Source of the DNA: Parasponia andersonii
Lineage: Eukaryota > Streptophyta > Magnoliopsida > Rosales > Cannabaceae
DNA length: 64,000 nucleotides
Direction of reading: 5' to 3'
NCBI GenBank assembly: GCA_002914805.1
Contig: JXTB01000090.1
Coordinates: forward strand, 1 to 64,000
A model generated the notes under the pieces. It made no database searches and had not been told where the DNA came from. It saw only the letters and a list, made by a program, of their open reading frames with translations. Of this stretch, positions 1-11,824 are shown piece after piece; the first letter of the stretch is position 1; each line of letters opens with the position of its first letter. The position numbers were made by a program, and so were the translations under genes.

Positions 1-340
1 GCCTTAAACTCGGAAGACCCACATGCCGATGCCGGGATCACGTGCGATCCGCGTGACCCTTCCCACGGTTCGAGGCTCGAGAATGGGCCCCACATGAAGT
101 ATAGCTAAAAACGAGCTAGTGGCTCAACCTCGATCGAACTTGTTTTCCGCTATATGGCAATTAATAATATAGAGGTAAATAGGCTTAATGGCAGTTTGAA
201 GAATAGTATTCGATCGTAACAGTTTTCGACAGGCTTTTTCTAAAGAAAAGTAGTGCTAAAAAACAAACGTTTTTTTTTCAGAACTTCTATCAATGAAAAA
301 AAAAACCCTTTCACTCCATGCATAAAACAACATACACACA
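1..340. other. Intergenic, GC-richer left edge
   Basis: The first 150 bases are clearly richer in G+C than the rest and contain GGGCCCCACAT, then composition becomes AT-rich. No open frame, RNA gene or recognisable element is visible; this may be the end of a repeat running in from outside the window. Confidence 0.3.
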
Positions 341-733
341 TAATTAATAAACTATTTGTGATTACATATTATTCAGGCCATTTAATTCAAAGCATAAATA
401 TATATATCTATTTATACACATTTCTGCCCCAGCTGAGATAACTGACTAACACGCACAACACAAATCGAAATTATTTATATAACATGCATTGGATCATTAC
501 GGTTTAAAACTTCTAAGTATATGCCACCATATATTATTCATACTTTACTAGCCTTCTTCTTTTTTATTTTTTTTATTTTTTGGAGAGTGGGGGCTGGAAA
601 TACTTGATTATAACTAAAACATGGTACTCCTTTATAGTGGCGGATCATAAATACACATTTAATTAAATGCTACAATAACTCAGACCGCAAAAGCAGCTGG
701 ATTTGCATGGTGGGATAGCTATATATATGTTTG

Positions 734-767
<34 letters not shown>

Positions 768-805
768 CACACGTATATATATAAAAGGATGATGTATAAT
801 GATGA

Positions 806-3800
806 TCAGTTGGGAATGAGCTTGGGAGGTGGCTTAGCAAGAGCTGGTGCTGGATCGGTTCTTCCATAGTCTTGGGTGTAAGCCCTCAGAAGCCGCTCAT
901 GAACTATGGAAATTTCCTTGTCGTTCATCATTAATATCTCCTCCCATATAATTAACATTAATAATCAAAAATAATTAACATATAATATTTTTTTTTATAT
1001 CGAGTACGTACTTATGAATTATGATAAAGTGTATATATATATATATATATATAATCATAAATTTGATCCCCAAGCGTATAATTATCCATGAATACAAAAT
1101 AACCTCATCTAGAAATCTATCCAAAGAAAAATTATTTAATAATGACGATTAATTATGTAATAACCAGGAGAAATGAGTATTTTCTAATCATTTAATGCAA
1201 TAAGTATTTGAACTGTCATCGACACATAAGTGATGTAGAGAAAGATATATCATACGTATGATTAAGTCCTAGTAGAAATTTATCTCTCTGACTCAAATGG
1301 CCATAATTTACTAAATTGAAGAAGCTAATAATCATCATCATTTTAATCAGTAATTGCATGCAAATTAAATTACGTATGAAAGAAGAAATTGAAGCTAAGA
1401 GTTAATCATTTTAATTTACTAAATTACGCATGCAAAATTACATTAGTACGTACGAACCTGATCATCATCAGTAATTGCATGCATTACCAAGGCTTTAGCA
1501 AACTCGTTTCTAGAGTTCAACTGTCGGCCTGAGAGTTGAAAGCCAATATGTCAATAATACATGTAATGATGTAAACAATGAGAATGTTTAATTTATTTAC
1601 ATGATTTAAGTACAAAAAAATAAAAAAAATAAAAAACTAAACATTCATGATCATACCAATTAAGCAAAACAAAACCGTACGATATGAACAAATTAAGAGA
1701 AGATATATATTATAGAGAAAGGTTATATATATATATATATATATATGACTTTCTCATGATCATATACTTATTAATTTGTACTTATATAAAGCAAAGGAAA
1801 TAGAGGCTTGTCACCTTGATTAATTAGGTTTATCCAAGAGAAATCAATGTGAAGAGCTACATATTGTCATCTGTAAGGGCATCATGCATGCCCTAAATAT
1901 ATATTGGCCTCTAACTTAATCTCAAAACTCTAATGAATTACTAACTTGAAGCGGAAGAAGAAAAATTAGGCGAAATGGACCTTTTGAATGTGACTTTTAA
2001 CAAAAAGTTTAAGTTTCAAAACTTTTTACTAAAATACTCTTTTGCATAGTAGAATACGATATTGAGTGTTGTCAAGTGTGAAGTTGAGTGTTGTCGGAAA
2101 AACTACCTTGCAAAAAATAAAAAATATGGGCTTTTTTTTCCTTCACAGAAGTGTGTCTGAAGAAAGACTCTTTTGCTAGTTCACTAGCCAAATAATTTCA
2201 TTTTAGTTAGCACATACGTGGATCTATAGAAGTATCAAAAGCCGATAAATCACGCTGATAAATCACATTCATTATGCATAAGTCAATCCAAACTAATCTG
2301 CAAAGTATATCTATCTATATATAGATATGCACATGCGTGAAATAGATTGGCTTCAAATTTTAAAATCCTCACTTCTGTTTGGATACATACTTTTCATTTT
2401 GAAAGAATTCGATTTAATCCAATCTGAACTTAATTTATATACATAAAAAGAAGAGACAATATCATAAAAAAAAACTCACCAATTTTAGCGTTTTAGCTAA
2501 AAAAAAATAACTCTTTCATTAATATCAACTAAAATATTTTATTTGTGCTTTTATATCAAATTTCACCAGATTCATATATGTAGTCAAAATTAAAGTTTAA
2601 AATTATTACATAAATATATTTATTCTTTAAAATTATTTATTGTCATCCATAAAAATAGTCAGAAAGTAACCATCTAGACCCAAAAATTCCATGACTTTTA
2701 CTCTTCTTTTTAATAAAAAAGTAAAATTCGTAGATTTTTGTTTTTTTATATTATCCCATATATACATATACATATATTTATTTATAATTTACGTATGTTA
2801 TAAAAATTTCAACTAATTATATTTGAAGGTGTAAATGTTTATGATCCAGCTTACTATACATGATTATTACTTTTCTAACATAAAGTGCTACTGATGAATT
2901 GTGGGTTAAATTCGTGTTAAAAATGAAGAATCAAATACAAAAAAAATTCTTCATGAAGTAAATACTTTCTTTCATTTAAACCCTAAGTTTTGAGCTCTGC
3001 AAAATTATGATTCCAAATTTCATATTTCAAAAAAAAAAAATTATACCCTCCACGTCAATTTTGATTTATGCTATTAAAGGACAAAATTGTCTCCCATATC
3101 CTTGTTATCAAACCAAAAAGAAAAATTAATTAAACCAAAATAAAATGATATAAAACTAAAATAAATAACTAAATAAAATAAATTGTAGAAAGCAATATTT
3201 TTGAAAGAAATGAAAATTTTTAATAAGATTTTGTGTTCGGGAAAAAAGTACGCAAACCTCAATTTTGTTTTAGTATTTAAAAAGGGGTAGATTCATCATT
3301 TCATACAGGAAGGGTATTGATATTTTTAAAAATTTAAGACTAGAATGGATATATTTTTATATTTGGAAACAAGAATAATATTCAAACCTGAATTGAGGGG
3401 TAAAAAGCGACATATGTGAAAGAAATACAAATTTTAATATAATTTTTATATTTAGAAACAAGAATAAGCAAACGTCCATTCAGTTTTAGTATTTAATGAA
3501 GTGTAGATTCATCATTTCGTACATAAACACAATGATTTTTAAAGAATTTAAAATTAGAATATATTATTTTGCAAAATTCAAAACTTAAGCTTTAAAATAT
3601 ACTTTGGCGTAGTTTGTTGATGAATAATCAAAGCAAAAAACCAACCTGAAAAACTAATTACATGAGCTTATTGATTTGGCCCAAACAACCGATCCAATAT
3701 ATCCAATAAACTCATTTGCAGATCGATCAAAACTTGTTTGTGGTTGGATTTGATTCATTTTATGAAATTTGCGCTATGTGGATCGGAAGAAGATATCTAA

Positions 3801-4098
3801 AATAGTGCAACATCAATACCTGAACAGATTATAAGTATAACCTATTTGACACGTATATAACACATGCATATGGACTCACATAGGCATATTTTTTTGGGAC
3901 TTCTTATAGTAATCTGACAAAATGAGTGAGTGGTAATATATTGTATACATGGTTTAATGCATTAAAAAGCTGCAACAAACAGTAATGAATCGGGACTCAT
4001 CACTATATATATGTACCTGCAAGAGAAGTTGATGAAAGTGATTCCGAAATGAGGAGGAGGAGACCGATCTTCTTCACAACCATGAGGCTGAAACCCAT
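806..4098 (-). CDS. CIF: CIF-type sulfated peptide hormone precursor, copy A
   Basis: Three-exon model on the minus strand: exon 1 4098-4017, exon 2 1528-1458, exon 3 940-806 (TGA at 808-806), all with GT-AG introns and continuous phase (1, then 0), giving 95 aa. Exon 1 encodes a signal peptide (MGFSLMVVKKIGLLLL, then small residues to STSLAG). Exon 2 is a variable acidic linker. Exon 3 ends with the hormone: it starts DYGRTDPAPAL and ends KPPPKLIPN, 21 residues, with nothing after the final Asn. Arabidopsis CIF1 and CIF2 also start with DYG and end PPFKLIPN at the protein terminus. In that family Tyr-2 is sulfated by TPST after the DY motif, and the secreted peptide activates the GSO1/SGN3 receptor kinases in Casparian-strip sealing; CIF relatives act in pollen wall and embryo cuticle. 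Here position 16 is Pro rather than Phe. Intron 2 is about 2.5 kb. Which family role this copy has is not visible. Confidence 0.85.
3202..3562. repeat. Diverged direct repeat of about 145 bp in intron 2 of CIF copy A
   Basis: Two copies (about 3202-3350 and 3418-3562) share GAAAGAAAT, GCAAAC, TTTTAGTATTTAA and GTAGATTCATCATTTC in the same order. The repeat lies in the intron DNA absent from copy B. Confidence 0.55.
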
Positions 4099-4140
4099 TT
4101 TTTGTGTTTTTGAATGTAGCAAACTCTTTAATTTATGATC

Positions 4141-4146
4141 TTTATA
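4141..4146 (-). promoter_or_regulatory. TATA box of CIF copy A
   Basis: TATAAA followed by GATC on the minus strand, 43 bp upstream of the start codon. The same box sits at the same distance in copy B, which supports it as the core promoter and implies a very short 5'UTR. Confidence 0.55.
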
Positions 4147-5029
4147 TTTGTAATATTTAGCTCTTCTTCTAATTCAAGAGAATAGATATGGGACCAAATA
4201 TGATATGCTTTTCCGCGTGTATCTATTTATATTGTTAGGAACACTAGAATTGCCATCTGAACACAAAAACCTTTGAGATAAATCTGAAATTCTAAAAATT
4301 GACAGTTAATTAAACAATTCAAACTTCAGTTTTTACTTTTTAGGTTTTAGAATTCAAAATAAAGAAGAAAAGGAGACAGAAGAACCACTTTTAATTATGT
4401 CGTTGGTGCACTAAGTTTTAAGAGTGGATTGATATATTTAATTAATTAAAACTAAATAGCAATGAGAATTATGATCCAAAGAAGCAGAAATTATCATGAT
4501 TAAGGGTGACAATATAACTCAATTTTACAAGTATATATAGTTATCAGATCCGAATGAGAAAGAGAAAAACTGATTAAGTGAAAAAAAATGATCTGGTGAT
4601 GGTGTGGGAGTAGTATTAGCATAATCAATACTATACATGCCCTAATATAAATATATATATACACATTTATATTAAAAAATTATTATATATATAGATATGT
4701 ATTTAATTTTATACTACTTATATTTATATATCTTTAGTAAAATAATAAGTTTAAAGAGTTATACATATTTATCTATTTAAATTTTAAAATTTGAAAATTA
4801 TATAGTTTATTGTTGCGTTTTAATGTCTCGTTAATTATTTAAAAAAGTTAGATTTTGATCTTAATTTTTTTTCCTTATTTTGTCATTATCAATGAGTAAT
4901 GGATAATCGTAGTTTTCTCGTTATCCATTAGCTAATCCTCATACTATCCCGCATCTAAAATAATGATTAATAGAATAGATATAATATTGTGATTGGCTTT
5001 CACGAATAAAGATAGTAATTGAAAAATTG

Positions 5030-7371
5030 TCCTCGATCTATATAAAATTCCTAAATTTTTGTAAGGGTAAAATGGTCTTCTATCGCAACTTTTTTAAAAT
5101 AATAATAATAATACATTTAATTTGAATTTTGGACAAAAATATGAGAATATTTGAAAAGGGATCAATTTGCAAAACTAAAGGACTATTTTTGAAATAAAAT
5201 TTTAAAATCATGGACTCATGTGCAATTTTTAAAAAAATTGCATTGCCCTTTAATAGGTTGACATGTGGCCTATAGCTATTTCCCCTCAACTCTCTCTCTT
5301 TCCCCCCGATTTCCTCTCTCGAAAATCTGACCAAAATGTCGAGTTGGCGTTCTCCGACGATGCTGTTTCTGCCATTGTTGAGTTGCACCACTGACCAGAG
5401 TTGATAGCTCGTCACCAAACGAACCTCTTGCAATTGTTTGAAGTGCCGCTTGACGTCCCTATCATCGGAAAAAGCCAAAAAAAGTCACGGCTTTCGAAGC
5501 TCATCAGCACCGATTTCGGCGACGCTTCATCGTGAAACCGATCGGGTTCAACTCAGCTAGTCACGATTTTCAGCATGGTATATATATCTTGACTCAATAT
5601 TACCCGGATTGAATTTTGTCATTTTTGTCAATTTTGAGCTATTTTAGTTTTATGTTTAAAATTTTCAATCTGACTGTTAAATCGTAAAATAAACCTCGTA
5701 TTTGTGATGTACTCTTGAAAATAAGAATTTTGATATATACATATATATATATATATGTATAGACTATATTTGGTGATAGGCACGAAAATCTAAATCTAAC
5801 GACTTAGATTTACCTCGATTTACGTGCAGTGAGCCCGGGTTCAACCTGAACCTGAATCGGTCAAATTATATGTCTAACTTAGTATTTTGGGTTGCTCTGA
5901 ATTTAGTGGTAAAGTCTGTTTCACAATTTAAAGCTTCGATTAAAAATCGAGTTTTCAAACCTATCAATCAAAAGATTCAAAAACGACGCCCGACTATCCA
6001 AATGATACCCAAATGATACCAAACTTTCTTCATAGCCCCGTAATGCTATTTGGACACTCGATTAAGGTGGGGATTCGATTACTTAATCTTCAAATTGGTT
6101 TAATTTTGATTTTTACATATTTTGAATAAATATGAAATTTCGTGAAATAATTCATAAAAATGTGAGTTATATCTGTTTGACTGATTTGAGATATAAATTG
6201 TATGAAAGGCACGTCACACTAGTTGGCATATCATATATATTGTTTTGAACTGTTTTCTATAGAAAATTAGATTTTTAGGTTTTGATCAAAGATGGCTGTT
6301 ATAATGTCGAAATTTTTAGAAAATCCCAAATGATTTGAGAACTTAGTTTTGAGGACTAAAAGTGGTTTGATTAAAGGATAATGCATAGTTATTTTGAGAT
6401 TTTGTATAAATAATACATAACCTTATTCTGTCATTCATATAATATTTGCATACATTCACACACTTACGATGCTCTACATTGGGTGATCAGGCTTACGATA
6501 TCCCACATCGGGTGATCGGACTTACAATGTCCCACATTGGGTGATCGGAATTACGACGCCTCTTTAGGTAGCTCAGACTTACGAGTAATCCACTAGGATA
6601 CTTCAAATATTATAATTGCATACATAGTTATATATTGGCTTGAATAGATACTGGTTTTTATGGATGTTTTACAGTAGTTTTGAATGTTTGAGCAATTGAA
6701 CTATGATTTTTACCTAGGTTTTGTGAATTGTTTTGAATAGAACACTAACTATGCAAGACCTTCAACGTGAGTATATTTTCTAATATATAAAATCTTGTAA
6801 TCGAATCTTTAGTGAGCATTCACATGCTCACTCCCTACTTCCTCCTACTTTCAAGCATTAATTTATTTTGGAGTTATTGTCTTGATAGCTTGACAAACTT
6901 ATTTGGCTTATGTATATCGTCTAACACATCTTCATTGGTTAGTTCCTATTCTATACCATCCTTTCTTTTTTATGTCAAATTTATTTAGCCAACTGTAATA
7001 TATTTATTAAGTAGATGTATGAGGATAAATTTTACTATTAAAATAAGTACTTAGAAATATAAATGATTTTGTGTAAATTATTTAAATATTAATCTTAAGG
7101 TTTAATTAGACTCGTTTTTCTACAATTTATAAACTTACAAAGGTTTCTAAACTAATTAGTCAGATTTCCTTTTAAACTTTTTAAAAAGGATTTTTCTTGA
7201 AAAATTAAAACAAATGAAAATTTTCTTAATTGTGAAATTTGCTTACTTTTAAAAACTAAAATCTAAAATTTCAAGTACTTGATTTCTTAGAATTTCAGAA
7301 AAACTACTATATACTACTATTTCAAAAAACAAATTTTACTAAAAGTCACTACCTTAGATTTTGGACGTGAC
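5030..7371 (+). mobile_element. Possible solo LTR or retroelement remnant (LTR class)
   Basis: This stretch accounts for most of the DNA inserted upstream of CIF copy A relative to copy B. It ends GGACGTGACA, a common plant Ty3-type LTR terminus, and ATCTA occurs both just before about 5041 and just after 7371 as a possible 5-bp target duplication. It contains a CT-rich tract near 5290 and a 29-bp tandem array. No coding domain is recognisable. Treated as a fossil; the 5' end is uncertain and the call could be wrong. Confidence 0.35.
6463..6600. repeat. 29-bp tandem array
   Basis: Units starting at 6463, 6492, 6521, 6550 and 6578 begin CTTACGAT or a close variant and mostly contain CCCACATTGGGTGATCGGA. 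The last units are more degenerate. Confidence 0.75.
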
Positions 7372-7660
7372 AATCTATCTCGTTACTATTCCTAACAGAA
7401 GTACCCGAAGACTCTGACTACTTGCAAGTCTCCTTTCTCTAAGCAAAATAATTTCAAAAAACTACTAGCCTATGGCGAATGGCATCACTTATCACAAGGT
7501 GGGTTTTTTCATGACCCTTTCAATTGGTCAAATTTTCATTGGTTGAATTAAGCAAATTATTTCAACCCCTTAGCATGGTCATTTATAGGGTGCTTGACTA
7601 CAAACAGAGAAAATTTTGACACAAAATGTGATAAACATGATGTTCCCATTCAAGATTTCA

Positions 7661-10600
7661 TATTTGCATAACTTTCTGTTAACCGGCCGGTGCATTTATT
7701 TCTTCGAAGCAATGAACCTTTGTGTAATTTAGGCTTATATTATATTTTATTTCGTAATTGGATGTACATAGATGTTAGTTTGGTAAATATTATATAACTT
7801 AAATATTATTTAAAAAATTTCAATCTATCATTGGAAAATAATATAGATAATTCTTAAATGTAAAATAGTACAATTCTTAATAAATGTAATATATATCAGA
7901 TCTAAATTTACATTTTACTAGGAATAGTTATGTTATTTTCTATCAAGTCCCCAACTTAACTTACATGAGAGGTCAAAATTAGAAGATGTCAAATTACAAG
8001 GCCTTTTAGGGACAATAACATGGTAACTATGAGTAATTTGGGCGAAATAAATTCTTTTTAGGACTCTTCTTTAAAATGACGATTTTAAGATTATCATAAT
8101 TTTTTTTTTTAACCGTAATGAGCACTAGTCAAAAGTTTTATGACCTTAAAGAACTCCTAATAGTGTTATAAATCACGGTCATAAGACTTTGGACTTCTAG
8201 TTAAAAGGTTTACGACACTGTTAAAAATATTATTTTGAAAAAAAATATTATAAAAAAACCATTTTGGTCCAAAAAAATCTCCTTGTTCTTTCCATTTCCC
8301 TTGCCTTAATGGATTAAAAAAATCAAATTCAAAGTCTTTTCTGTATTTTCAAAAACTCATGGACTTCATTAAAAAAAATGAAATACAGGTCTTTAGTAAA
8401 TATTTTCTCTAAATTAATTAAATTAAAATTAACTATATTAATATGTAAGTATTGGAACACAATTTAAAAAAATGCTAGATTTTGCATTTTCATACTGTAG
8501 CATGATAAGTTTAATATTAGCACACCTTTCTGTGTTAGAGATGGTCTAAGTAACACCATAAAAAGAAAATAAAATAAAAGTATGGCCAAAATCTAAAGAT
8601 ATTTCCTTAGAGAGTTTTAATAAATGCTAAAGTCCTTTAAAGAAATTCTAGAGGAGAGATTAATTAACCAACAAATAGCCACAAATTATGAATCGATAGC
8701 ACTGAAAGGGGAAAAAAAAAAAAGAAAGAAAATGTAATAAGTAAAATGTATGGATATTATCTAAACAAAATTAGACCTACTATGAGAGTTTTTATATTAG
8801 AGGTTTATTTGTGTAATATTGAAAATGTTAGGAATAATGCCTAAAAATGCACGTTTTTACATTTATTGAATGTTTAATATTGCAATAAAAAAAATACTTA
8901 TCCATGTATAGATAATGTTTGATTATAGTTTAATAATTGTCAAAAAATCGTTGATTTGTTATAAAGTAGAGAAGTTATGCCAGAAAAGCTGTTTACTTAT
9001 TTTCCACATAATTCTCTATAGTAAATTTAGACAATATTTTCACAACCCATGAGAAAAGCTAGGTACTTTTTCTTGGACAAGGCTGGAAAGCTTTATATAT
9101 TAATGGCGAGTCTCAAACCATAGAAGTATGACTTTATATAAAAGCTTCAAAGTATATTTGATACATTGAACAAGACCAAATGAGATTTATTTCTTCAAAT
9201 AAGTATTAAGAGATAAGAATGTATTCTTATAACGTAAAGACAACTAGTATATATAGCTTCTCAATCTCAAAAAATATAATGAACTCAGGTACGTTATTTG
9301 TATTATTAAAGGTGTTGAAGGATATACGAATCAAAAATGACGATTTAGAGTATGAAATTTTGGTAATGTAATATTATATATATTAGAAATATATACTTAT
9401 AGATATAGACATTGAAACTCTATTTAGATAGAGAATTAAGTATCACATTACGTAGCTATGACTATTTACAAGCACAAAGCCAGATTTAAAACCTAGTGAA
9501 AGCATGCATGAGTTAACGATAAAGCAAAAATTCTCGAATAAGATAATAACAGAAAAAAAGTGTTTAAAATGATATAATTAATTTTGACACATTATAATTA
9601 TTTCTTTTGTATTTTTATGTTGTATAATGACATCGTCATTAATAATAATATATGACTAAATTATCATTAATCAGTAGTATTATCTACTAATATTTTACAA
9701 TAAATATTAATTAGGAATCTACCAAATTACAAACAAGTTCTCAATTGTATTATTCGATAATATTTCCGAATTAGGTGACTTAAAAAAATTTATTTTACTT
9801 TGGAGTCCTAATTTCTATTTTGCTTAATGGCATTTTACTTTTCTTCCTTCGGTTTGTTTTTCTCTTCTTATTACATAACTTTTTTTTTTGGTATCACTTT
9901 TGGTACAAAGTGCCTTCAAGCTTAAACTAAGGCTCATAAGTAAATGTCCTATTTTCAAATATTGTAGCAAAATGATTGATATATTAGTAAAATATACCAA
10001 ATTTAAAATATTATATATTAAATATAAAAACTAATATACTCAGTGTAAAAAAATATAGATACACAAGTATAAAAATATATATACTAAGTAATTTAGCTAT
10101 AAAAAGAAAAAAACGGACATTTATTAAAAGTAATTGTAAAAAATGGACAACCACTCTAATATCTCCTTCAAAAGATTAGGGTGAGTTAATGGATTGACAT
10201 GGCCAACTGGATGGTCATACTTGGGGTAATAGATAATATATTTCTATAGGCTCCTATCCTCTAATAACTTTTTTTTTCATTTATATATATAAATATATAT
10301 ATGTGTGTATATATACTACACAAACATTATAAATAAAAAAAAAATCAAAAAATCCAATAGGGGCAACCCTATTTAGCTCCGTTCCTAAGTACTTAGATGA
10401 TTAAATCTTGGTCGAGTAATCAATGAAAATTTTATGTATTGAAGACTTTTAGAAAACTTTGGTTATCGAAGGATATAATTTTGTCTCGAAAACTTTGGTT
10501 ATCGAAGGATATAATTTTGTCTCGAGGAAATTGCATGATATAAATGGCAAAACAGAAATTTTAACTCAGTTCCAATTATTGATATTAATGTAGGATACAC

Positions 10601-11166
10601 ATACAATATATATTGTCTAAAGGATGTAAATTTAATTCTTAAGTTTCTTGAAGTAGAATTTAATTCAAGGATGTAGTCTTGAACTTTTAGTGGAATAAGG
10701 CATGTTTAGCATGCATTTTAAAAGCTGGCTTTAACCATCTTCTAATATTGTTTGATAAAATATAAAAAGCAGTTTTGACATCTAAAAGTTTTTCAAAATG
10801 AAGTAAGACATACACAGCTCATTTGGGAAAAGCTTCGAAAAAATATGGATATCTTTTTAGATTTTGACATAAATAAATGATTCCTCTGTACCCTAATTTT
10901 AATTGATAATAAAGAAAGTACCATTTATATCCTAATATTGAAATTTCAAATACATCAGACAATATACTAAAATTTATGATTTTGACTTCTCTTCTTCTAT
11001 TGAATAAATATAGTAGTTAAAGTTATCCCGGTCCTTAAGTATATTAATAATGGGACAAGACCACTTGTATTAATAGTTAATTAGAAGTGAGGCTAGTCTG
11101 CTAGAGTTTGATTAAATATATCCATTTGGATCTCTAACTTGCACCAATATTACTTGGACTACATAA
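7661..11166. other. AT-rich intergenic stretch without a gene
   Basis: No supported coding region. A sequence starting TGTTAGGAATAATGCC at 8826 resembles the beginning of some copia-type LTRs, but no partner end was found. Poly-A/T runs and short direct repeats are frequent. Confidence 0.4.
10452..10523. repeat. Perfect 36-bp tandem duplication
   Basis: Two identical 36-bp units (10452-10487 and 10488-10523), each beginning GAAAACTTTGG and ending TTTTGTCTC. Identity suggests a recent local duplication. Confidence 0.9.
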
Positions 11167-11824
11167 TGTCACAACCTTAAACTTAAACTAGACAATTATG
11201 TGGCACTTAGTACAATTCGTCGTACTAAGTCAGCCTATCAATACTCAAGAAAGAGACTTATAGTGAACTTTAAAATAAAGTAGCAAAGGATAAGAGAGTT
11301 TGAATAAATGAAAGCATTGTATTACTCTTAGAATACTTACAACTCTCATAAACTGGGGCTTGTGTATAAATGAACCTAAGGGATCCTTTATATAGGCAAA
11401 ACCTAAACTAATCAAGGGTTATAATCGTGTCAAATGGTATGATCTTACAAAGTGTCTAGAATATTCTCAAATAAAGTAGTAAAATCTATAAAGATATTTA
11501 CATAGAGAAATCTAAAACAAGCATGGCCTAGATCCTTCTAGGAGGTTCACCCACTATCTTGGCACTTCCAAGTCACTCTAGGAGCTTTCAGGACTGTTCC
11601 AACCCATCTAGCATCATTCAGTCTTGTCTAGAGCCTTCTAAAACTTAGTAGCATAATATAAAGTCTTCTATCATGGCCAAGACCTCTCTTGATCATTCTA
11701 GAAGTGTTAACCACGTTCTAGGGTCTTTCTCTATCCTTTTGAGTGAGCAACATAGATATAGAGGATCTTAAAGCCATGAGTAGCAACATTGGATTTTGGG
11801 GAGCCAAATGAGCAGGGCGTAATA
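11167..11824 (-). repeat. 3' LTR of the chromovirus
   Basis: 658 bp, matching 16487-17144 over its full length. On the plus strand it starts TGTCACAACC and ends GGGCGTAATA. Confidence 0.9.

Larger units (their letters stand above)
340..7660. repeat. Segmental duplication, unit A (contains CIF copy A)
   Basis: Noncoding sequence on both sides of CIF copy A matches the flanks of copy B. Examples are the ATTCAGG(C/T)CATTTAAT stretch (about 372 versus 23330), the region upstream of the start to about 4500 (versus about 25490), and a block at 7395-7660 (versus 25495-25760). Against copy B, unit A carries extra DNA at about 1965-2195 and 2290-3860 (intron 2) and at about 4500-7395 (upstream). Limits are by eye. 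Confidence 0.7.

Noticed and set aside
670-867. 65-aa minus-strand frame starting MEEPIQHQ
   Set aside because: It overlaps the last exon of CIF copy A in the wrong frame and runs into a TA microsatellite.
5080-5478. 132-aa open frame on the minus strand
   Set aside because: No recognisable domain, it crosses AT- and CT-rich repeat DNA inside a candidate LTR, and composition changes abruptly along it.
10540-10900. Possible copia gag-pol fragment
   Set aside because: A few residues looked suggestive, but no diagnostic motif could be placed.
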